Part shown: positions 57,721 through 64,000 of the stretch, in pieces | Layout of the letters: each line of letters begins with the position of its first letter | How positions within the stretch are numbered: position 1 is the stretch's first letter | Assembly (NCBI RefSeq): GCF_003576645.1 | Contig: NC_044920.1 | Coordinates: forward strand, 6,070,412 to 6,134,411 | From: Ipomoea triloba | Taxonomy: Eukaryota > Streptophyta > Magnoliopsida > Solanales > Convolvulaceae | Length of the DNA stretch: 64,000 bases | Direction of reading: 5' to 3' | Notes under the pieces: model-generated | Database searches by the model: none | The model's input: only the letters and a program-made list of their open reading frames with translations | What the model was told of the DNA's origin: nothing | Made by a program: the position numbers and the translations under genes

Positions 57721-58336
57721 AGAAACTACCTTTTAATATCTTTGGAATACATAATATTTTAAATTTTCAAAATTTTATTAACTTATTTAATCTTTTTTCT
57801 TAAATTAGGGATTTCTTTATCCACAATAACTCATTCAACAAGGTTGAACCAAATGAACCCCAAGCAGAACACCTAAAGGAAAGTCCATAGCTCTTATATC
57901 ATAATCTCATTGCATGACGTTGTCATCTATGCTACCAACAATAACCGAATTGCAAATAACACACTACCAACAAAAAGGAAGAGAACAAATAGTAAAGATG
58001 AAGACAATGACAATGTAACTCAAAAGAGAATTAAGAACACTTAGAAAAATTCAAATTAAAAGTAGTATTTATTTAGACTATCATTTTTAGACCAAATATT
58101 TAGACTATCGATTTTACAAGGTTGCAAACATTTATTTTAGTAATAATTATAATAAATTTTCTATATTATCTTGGATTCATATACTTTGAGTTAGATATTT
58201 AAATAAAAAAATTCGACATTCAATTACCCATGTATAAACTTCTCCTATATAATCTTGCATTGATATACTTTCAAATATTTATTTAAATATAAAAATTGGG
58301 CATTAACCCATTCGTGCAATGCGCGTATAAAACTAG
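57721..58336 (+). other. 3' part of the inner Helitron, non-coding
   Basis: The DNA is AT-rich with no ORF or captured gene recognised, leading to the 3' hairpin and CTAG end. Confidence 0.6.
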
Positions 58337-58750
58337 TACTATAATATACATCATATAGTAATTTGATTGTTGGAATTTTTTTTTTGGAATATTATCATGA
58401 GAGGAATTTAATTACGTACATTAACATAATATAGTAATTTTTTTTGAATACTATAATATACATCATATAGTAATTTGATTGTTTACGAATATAAAATAAA
58501 AAAAAATACGCAAGATTAAAATATTTTGAACCATAATTGAATTGCATGGTATATTATCATGAGAGGAATTTAATTACGTACATTAACATAATATAGTAAT
58601 ATTTTTTTTAATACAGTAATATACATCATATAGTAATTTGATTGTTGAAATTTTTTTTTTTGAATATTCTCATGAGAGAAATTTAATTACGTACATTAAC
58701 ATAATATAGTAATATTTTTTTGAATACTATAATATACATCATATAGTAAT
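58337..58750. repeat. Tandem array of about 117-bp units (right part)
   Basis: It continues the array of 49584-50054 (ATACTATAATATACATCATA units, one with an insertion near 58485-58550), then passes into the 5' end region of the outer Helitron. Confidence 0.82.
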
Positions 58751-59215
58751 CTATATATATATATTAAAAATACGCAAGGTTAAACTATTTTGTTTAAGGA
58801 ATCCATACATGAATGAAATTGAATAAAATATTTCATTAATTTGCGTGTATAATAAGGAACGGAATCATATTTTGAATATTTTGTCAATTTTAGCCATAAA
58901 TAAGGAATGATAAAGAAGGCTAGAATTTCTGATAAGGAATTATTATATAATATTATGTTGACCGATTTCAAATTTTTTGGACTAAAATGAGCGGGAAAGC
59001 TAGCACTTCTGTTTTAATATATATATAGATTGTGTTGAACTGATACTGTAGTCGTTTCATCCGTCTGGAACTGCAGTTGTATTGAACTGATATTGCAGTT
59101 GTGTTGAAAGGGAATTGCAGTTGCGCGGAACGGAGGCCATTTCATCCGTCCGTTTTCATTAGTCAAAACGACGTCGTTTTGATGCGCGGTCCACAGTAAA
59201 ATTTGCGCTTAAAGG

Positions 59216-59409
59216 AATATAGTCATAAATATTGTTGAATATGGACGAAAAGTAAAACACATCAAAAAATTTATAAAAAAATATTCATAACAATATATGA
59301 AACAAAATTAATTTCATAAAATAATTCAAATAGAAAGCACATTCCTTTAAAAAAAAAAAATAGAAAACACATTATAAATTACACATCTCATTATTAATTT
59401 AAAAAAACG

Positions 59410-59461
<52 letters not shown>

Positions 59462-60897
59462 GCTATATATGTTCGGCGAATTTGAAGGCGATGTCGAGGC
59501 AGCGAAAGAGAGGGGAGACAAGTGAACTGGCACGAGAGAATACGTTGGGGTTGAGTGAACGAGATGAAGACAAAAGCGGGTGAAAGAGGTGACATCCGTG
59601 ACTGAATCCTGGAGGTGAAAACCATTAAATAAAAAAAATGAAGAGACGAAAATGTCCTTGCCTAAAATAGAGATTCACCAGAAAAGTCATTAGAAGGACT
59701 TTGTCCAAAATATGATAGTTTGGGATGTTAAATGACAAAAACAATAGTGACTAAATTTGGAACTGTCACCAAAGACAAAGAGTCTCCACTAGAATTAACT
59801 CTATAAAAATATATTATTAAAAGCTCTAATTGCAATCTTTCAAATGACACATATATTGATATGTTTTTTTAAAAAAATTAACATACAGTTACGTTAGTTC
59901 GCTGCTATATGTTCATTTTCAATATAATACAAGTTCATTTTCAAAATGCGGTAGGTTTATTTTCACAATACTAATGCAAATGCAATAATATACTGAGGGA
60001 CATCAAATATGTTTATTTAAGCGAACATTGTAGGTCCATTATATTTTCATAATACTACAAGTTCATTTGCAAGATACTACATGTTCATTTTCAAAATTAT
60101 AAAATTATAATGCAACTACATTATAAATTTATAATGATGGAGATCAAATAGTCAAATAGATTTGTTGGCCTTGTACATTCTATTAAACTAGCTCGCCATA
60201 GTCTCCCGATATATCATTGTGCAATCTACACTGACTAACTACATTGCTTGATCTTTCACCTCTATCCATCAAACAAAATGTGTCTTGTCAAAGTCATTTG
60301 TTACAGGTCATCATAACATATACTAGTTGTAGGCTTGAGTATAAATAGATCATTTCTTGTGTATCTAAGGTATCTTCTACTTCATATAATCTTTATTAGT
60401 ACTAGTACTACCAATATCAATTGATTGGAGAATTAGAGCGAACCCTGAAGTCGACCAATCGATCACTTTGTACTCATTTAGCAATATAAATTTCTCATTT
60501 CCTATCTCATAATGTAGTGTAACTCTAAACTCTATCCCTAGCCCAATTTATGATATCATTGGTTCTGGTTATGGGGATCCAAAGTAATCATCTTTGGTCC
60601 TAAACTGGTGAGTACTTTTCATGCAATGAACACACTCGAACTCCTTTTTCTTTTTTACTTAAGCACAAAATTACAAATAGTAGGATGAGTCACAATCGAG
60701 TCAATAGCAACACCGCCTCCCAACAAGTCAATGGAGGGTTGGGACACTTTTAGAAAACAACTTATATTATTAGTTAGATTGGCTAAGGGTCAAATAGGTC
60801 AGCTCATAGTGGAACTCTTAGTACAAGTGCTTGCAGTCAGGCAAGTGGTGGTGAACACCGATATGCCCCCAAATGTCTAGGTACTTGTGCTTATATT
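59216..60897. other. AT-rich intergenic DNA, no gene recognised
   Basis: It holds a (TA)n run (59410-59458) and a segment ending AGAATTAACTC at about 59800 that resembles a foldback-MULE end. Repeated phrases such as ACAAGTTCATTTTCAA and ACTACATGTTCATTTTCAAA lie at about 59910-60100. No coding region, RNA gene or complete element could be supported. Confidence 0.4.
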
Positions 60898-60914
60898 CAC
60901 TACAAGAAAAATGC

Positions 60915-61640
60915 ACTTAGACAATGGTTAAAAACCGTTGTCTTTGAAGTAAAATTTATGTTGTTGAAACCAATGTTGTTGTAAGTCCTTCACAAAGACA
61001 ACGGTTTTATTTTAACCATTATCTATTGAGTGTTGTTGAAACCAGTGTTGTCGAAAGTCACGCACATAAACAATGGTTTTTAATCGTTGTCTTTTGTAGA
61101 AAGGACAACGATTAAAAATCATTGTCGATTGAGTGTTGTTAAAAGTTTCATGCACATAGACAACAAAACAACGGTTAAAAACCATTGTCTATTGAGTGTT
61201 GTTAAAAGTCACGCACATAGACAACAGTTTAAAAACCATTATCTATTGAGTGTTATTGAAACCAGTGTTGTTGAAAGTCACATACATAAACAACAGTTTT
61301 TAATCGTTGTGTTTTCTAGAAAAGACAACGGTTAAAAACTGTTGTCTATTCAGTGTTGTTGAAAGTCACAGGTATAGACAATAATTTTTAACCGTTGTCT
61401 TTTCTATAAAACAACGGTTAAAAACCGTTGTCTATTGTGTGTTGTTAAAACAAGCATTGTTGAAAGTCACGCCGATAGACAACAGTTTTTAACCGTTGTC
61501 TTTGGTATATAAGACAACGATTAAAAGCTGTTGACTATTGAGTGTTGTTGAAACCTGTATTGTTGAAAATTACATATCAAAGACAACGGTTAAAGACTAT
61601 TATTCTCACATTCATATATAGACAACGGTTTTAAATCGTC
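60915..61640. repeat. CACTA subterminal repeat array
   Basis: More than ten copies of GACAACGGTTAAAAACCGTT and variants occur. They are in direct and inverted orientation, spaced irregularly and often in palindromic pairs, separated by GTGTTGTTGAAAGTCAC blocks. In En/Spm such subterminal motifs bind TnpA-type protein. Frames through the array are meaningless. Confidence 0.85.
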
Positions 61641-62078
61641 GTTTTTAACCTATTTTGATTTTAAGTATAATAATATAATAAATAACAATTTATCCAAAAC
61701 CATAAATACTCAATCATCAATTCATTAGTACAATCATCTTCAACAAATATGTAAAGTATTTCAAAATACACAAGAATTCATCATCTACTTCAAAATACAA
61801 TGAACAATTCCAATCACAAAATCTAAATATTGTTCACAAAGTTCTAATCAAATGCATTCCTACTCTATATAACTTGATATACAATCTGCCCCTTCAGAAC
61901 GCACTAGATCAATATTTGTTTTGTCATAAACAGCTTGTTGGAACTGGAACATGTCAAAAATATATGAATAGTAAATATACAAAAACTTCCCTATTATAGT
62001 ACTTAGCATAACCACAATATGATTAATTTTATAAAATTAATTGAAATAATAAAAAAATGATAAAAATCTTACTGGTGC

Positions 62079-62183
62079 TTAAACAGAGTATTTATCATCA
62101 ATGTCTGGCACATGCTCAATTAAAGTTCTCATGTAAGCCATGACATAGAAACCACATTGGTTACTATCCGGTTGACAAGGAAC
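62079..62183 (-). pseudogene. Ulp1-like cysteine protease, last exon (CACTA-encoded)
   Basis: The - strand reads VPCQPDSNQCGFYVMAYMRT, then LIEHVPDIDDKYSV and a stop. The QPxxNxCGFYVMxYMR block is the region around the catalytic Cys of Ulp1/SENP-type peptidases as found in plant transposons. The upstream His/Asp exons are not recognised in the window and may have been displaced by the MITEs directly upstream (62250-62988). It may be functional only as part of the full element; here it is a fragment. Confidence 0.7.
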
Positions 62184-62249
62184 CTATACATGTTAAACAA
62201 TATTTGTGCATTAACAATTTATCTAGATACATAGATATATAAACACTAA

Positions 62250-62684
62250 GGGGGTGTTTGGTTGGATGGAAAATGGAAAAGATTTTCCATGAAGGGGAGG
62301 AAAATGTGTTTTTCCATTGTTTGGTTGGATGGAAAATGTTTTCCATTGGAACTTGAGTTCCCAAAAGTGAAGGAAAACAAATTCTTAGTTAGAAGGTGGT
62401 ATTTTGTTTTTCATGGGGTTTGGGAAGAAAGTATTGAGCAAGTAGACTATTTTACCCTCATCAATAATAATATAATATATTATCACTATTAATTGTTAAG
62501 GGCATATTGGTTTTTATATTCATATTTTCTTACCATTCCAAATCCAACCAGACAATGTAATTCATATTCCTAGTAATTTCTTTTTCCCCAACCAAACAAT
62601 GGAATCTATTTTCCTGGTAATTTGTTTTCCATAGAATTTGAATTCTATTTCCTTCAAATATTTTCCAGCGAACCAAACGGGCCG
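62250..62684. mobile_element. PIF-like MITE, same family as 43063-43656
   Basis: The ends GGGGGTGTTTGGTTGGATGG and CCAGCGAACCAAACGGGCCG are inverted, with TAA on both sides (62247-62249, 62685-62687). Internal blocks are shared with the MITE at 43063. Confidence 0.85.
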
Positions 62685-62687
62685 TAA

Positions 62688-62988
62688 GGGTGCGTTTGGT
62701 TCGCACATGGGAATCGGAATCGAAATGGGTATCAAATACTTGGTAAGGGTAATGGGTTTTGGTGAAAGTATTTAGCATGTTTGGTAGTTGGATGGAATGA
62801 GATTGATTATTAATAGTTGGGGAAGAAATGAGGAAGGGAAATGAAAGCCTTATTTAATGAGGGTATAAGTTTTCTCATTAATGGGGTATTCAAAACGCAT
62901 ATTAGCATTCTCAAAACCTATCAACCAAACACTAGCAATCATTTTCATACCCATTCCTTATACCTAAACCCACAAACCAAACACACCC
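62688..62988. mobile_element. Tourist-like MITE abutting the previous one
   Basis: The ends GGGTGCGTTTGGTTCGCA and CACAAACCAAACACACCC are inverted repeats. The left flank TAA is shared with the neighbouring MITE; the right flank is TTA. Subterminal GGAATCGGAATCG and CATTCCTTATACC fit the family of 41983-42460. Confidence 0.78.
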
Positions 62989-62991
62989 TTA

Positions 62992-64000
62992 TATATACTT
63001 AGTTAAAAATCTTAAATTACCTTGACAATCAATTAAGGTTAGTGTTCATGCTAGCATATCTAGTAGTTCTTGTCAAATTTTTGTTTCTCCGCATCATTCA
63101 ACACTCATTAATGCATATCAAAATAGTCAAACATCAAAAAGTAAACACAAAAATGTAGAGCAAGCATAACCAGTGTAAGATATGAGAAGGAAGAGGAGGT
63201 TAAAATAACAAAATGTGTGCAGGTAGCCTCTCAACTCTTGTGTACTTCCAAGTTCCAACCACGACGAGATGGTCTATGGGAGTGCAACAGGTTATTACAC
63301 CAAGCTTAGTCTTTGAACAAAAGCACACATTTTGTCCTTACCATGCTATTCTTTTGGGTATTAGATCAGGATTACTTGTTTCCATGTCCAGAAAAATGAG
63401 AGTAGAATTACTGCATATTGCATTCACTTTCAAGCTAAAAAGTGTTTAATCAAATGACTTCAATTCCTCACAGGTTTGATCTAATTAAAGGATTTAAAGC
63501 TTCAGGTTATGAACGCTCCAATACTATAACTTAAAGCTGCTACCAACTGCAGGGAGCTTGTTTTCACTCTTACTCTAATGATGATTTAGCTATCTAAATG
63601 CTACTCATGTGGACGAGGACAAACTTGTCCTCTATCCAACCACAACCATGGGATATCGTTGTCCTCTAGACTGATTTCATCATGGTCTTCCTCATTCTAC
63701 CACAATCAGAACTCACTAGAAAATTAAAAATAAGTTGGTGAAAAAGTGAAGAGTCATCGAAATTTTGGTTACCTCAAAGAGGATAATGATTTTTTTTTTT
63801 TAAAACAAAAATTTAAGTAAATATTAAGAGTAACTAAATTTCAAACTATGACTAATGACCTTGTGGTTAAGTGGCATGACTCATCACGCCTCGGTGGAGA
63901 CGATATTAACTCTAATAAAAAAAATTCCACCTATGAAACTTATAAATGACCCTTTTGTTTTCTAAATATGATGGTTTACTTAAAAAAATTTATGACTTCA
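62992..64000. other. Presumed CACTA interior, no gene resolved
   Basis: Intron-like AT-rich DNA on the - strand. A tRNA A-box-like SINE head (GACCTTGTGGTTAAGTGGCA) lies at about 63861. No exon could be assigned with confidence. Confidence 0.35.

Larger units (their letters stand above)
50055..58336 (+). mobile_element. + strand Helitron (inner), non-autonomous
   Basis: It starts TCTACTATACTAATAAGAGC at 50055 after an A, and ends with a small hairpin (CGTGCAATGCGCG, one G-U pair) followed by TATAAAACTAG at 58336 before a T. These are canonical plant Helitron ends. The flanks join to TTTTTTTGAA-TACTATAATA, a junction present intact in the neighbouring array units (for example about 58442), giving an internal empty-site control. 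No RepHel gene; it carries a LINE (50480-55787) and AT-rich DNA. Its true length is probably about 1.3 kb less because of the duplication at 56284. Confidence 0.9.
45942..59029 (-). mobile_element. - strand Helitron (outer)
   Basis: On the - strand it starts TCTATATATATATTAAAACA then GAAGTG at 59029, a typical plant Helitron 5' end. It ends with the hairpin CCGTGCATAGCACGG, GTAAAACACTCG at 45942. The neighbouring bases are A (5') and T (3'), as for Helitron insertion between A and T. The final CTCG departs from the usual CTAG/CTRR. Joining the flanks restores a MULE internal repeat (TGATACTACA-ATTGTGTTGAAC). No Rep/helicase gene is present; the content is AT-rich DNA and a second Helitron. 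Confidence 0.75.
45826..59207. mobile_element. MULE-type element hosting a 13-kb nested stack
   Basis: The left end has GTACTGTGGATCATGGTC then AAAACGACGTCGTTTC. The right end has AAAACGACGTCGTTTT then GCGCGGTCCACAGTAAAATT. These are the inverted ends of the family seen at 7655-8573. CTTAAAAG (45818-45825) and CTTAAAGG (59208-59215) form a slightly decayed target duplication. The element's own sequence is only about 0.3 kb (45826-45941 and 59030-59207); GATACTAC and TTGTGTTGAACTGATACTG are variants of the internal repeats of the 7655 element. Everything else is the inserted Helitron. Confidence 0.75.
60898..64000 (-). mobile_element. CACTA element, left terminus and beyond, cut by the window edge
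   Basis: The terminus CACTACAAGAAAAATGCAC at 60898 is the standard plant CACTA end. It is followed by about 700 bp of subterminal repeats and then by - strand coding remains of a Ulp1-like protease, a protein often encoded by large plant CACTA elements. No right terminus occurs before 64000. Two MITEs (62250-62988) are inserted. The extent to the window end is an assumption. Confidence 0.65.

Noticed and set aside
60920..61335. Frame with repeated KNHCLLSVV peptides
   Set aside because: It is a translation of CACTA subterminal repeats.

Overview
This window is nuclear DNA of a flowering plant, almost certainly a eudicot. It holds two intact intron-rich housekeeping genes on the + strand. They are surrounded by deeply nested transposable elements of the lineages typical of dicots: Copia and Gypsy LTR elements, plant L1-type LINEs, hAT, MULE, CACTA, Tourist-like MITEs and Helitrons. 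The recurring TACGGAGTA-type motif (near 1845, 29937 and 39231) and the general texture are compatible with an asterid such as Convolvulaceae, but that is a weak inference.

Host genes. (1) 3634-6743 is a nine-exon gene for 5-methylthioribose-1-phosphate isomerase (methionine salvage, 375 aa). (2) 38843-41650 is a nine-exon gene for the 20S proteasome alpha-type-6 subunit (PAA, 246 aa). All their introns are GT-AG and the reading frames close exactly. A third host-derived piece is a two-exon fragment of a phosphatidylserine decarboxylase (EF-hand exons only) at 28908-29247 on the - strand.

Layout. 1-1495: the end of a large Copia LTR inserted in a decayed - strand Copia element. 2357-2521: a long, nearly perfect hairpin. 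3634-6743: the isomerase gene. 7655-8573: a MULE with a 10-bp target duplication. 8904-38616: a single LINE inserted just upstream of the proteasome gene. Its 19-20 bp target duplications (8904-8923 and 38597-38616) now lie 29.7 kb apart, because the LINE was filled with two Gypsy elements, several hAT elements, a hAT transposase pseudogene split by a second, nearly intact LINE (22541-28432), a CACTA terminus, and a large solo LTR (32708-36208) that cuts its reverse transcriptase. 38843-41650: the proteasome gene. 41983-44796: MITEs. 44932-45457: a second MULE.

45826-59207 is a nested stack: a MULE-type element contains a - strand Helitron. That Helitron contains an array of about 117-bp repeats, which contains a + strand Helitron (50055-58336), which contains a LINE (50480-55787, 17-bp target duplication). 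Inside it, about 1.3 kb is repeated exactly on either side of an N at 56283, most likely an assembly artefact. 60898 to the end: the left terminus of a CACTA element with subterminal repeats and a Ulp1-like protease exon, invaded by two abutting MITEs.

Functionally, the two host genes act independently. Nearly everything else is transposon history. With the nested material removed, the isomerase and proteasome genes would be only about 1.5-2.4 kb apart.
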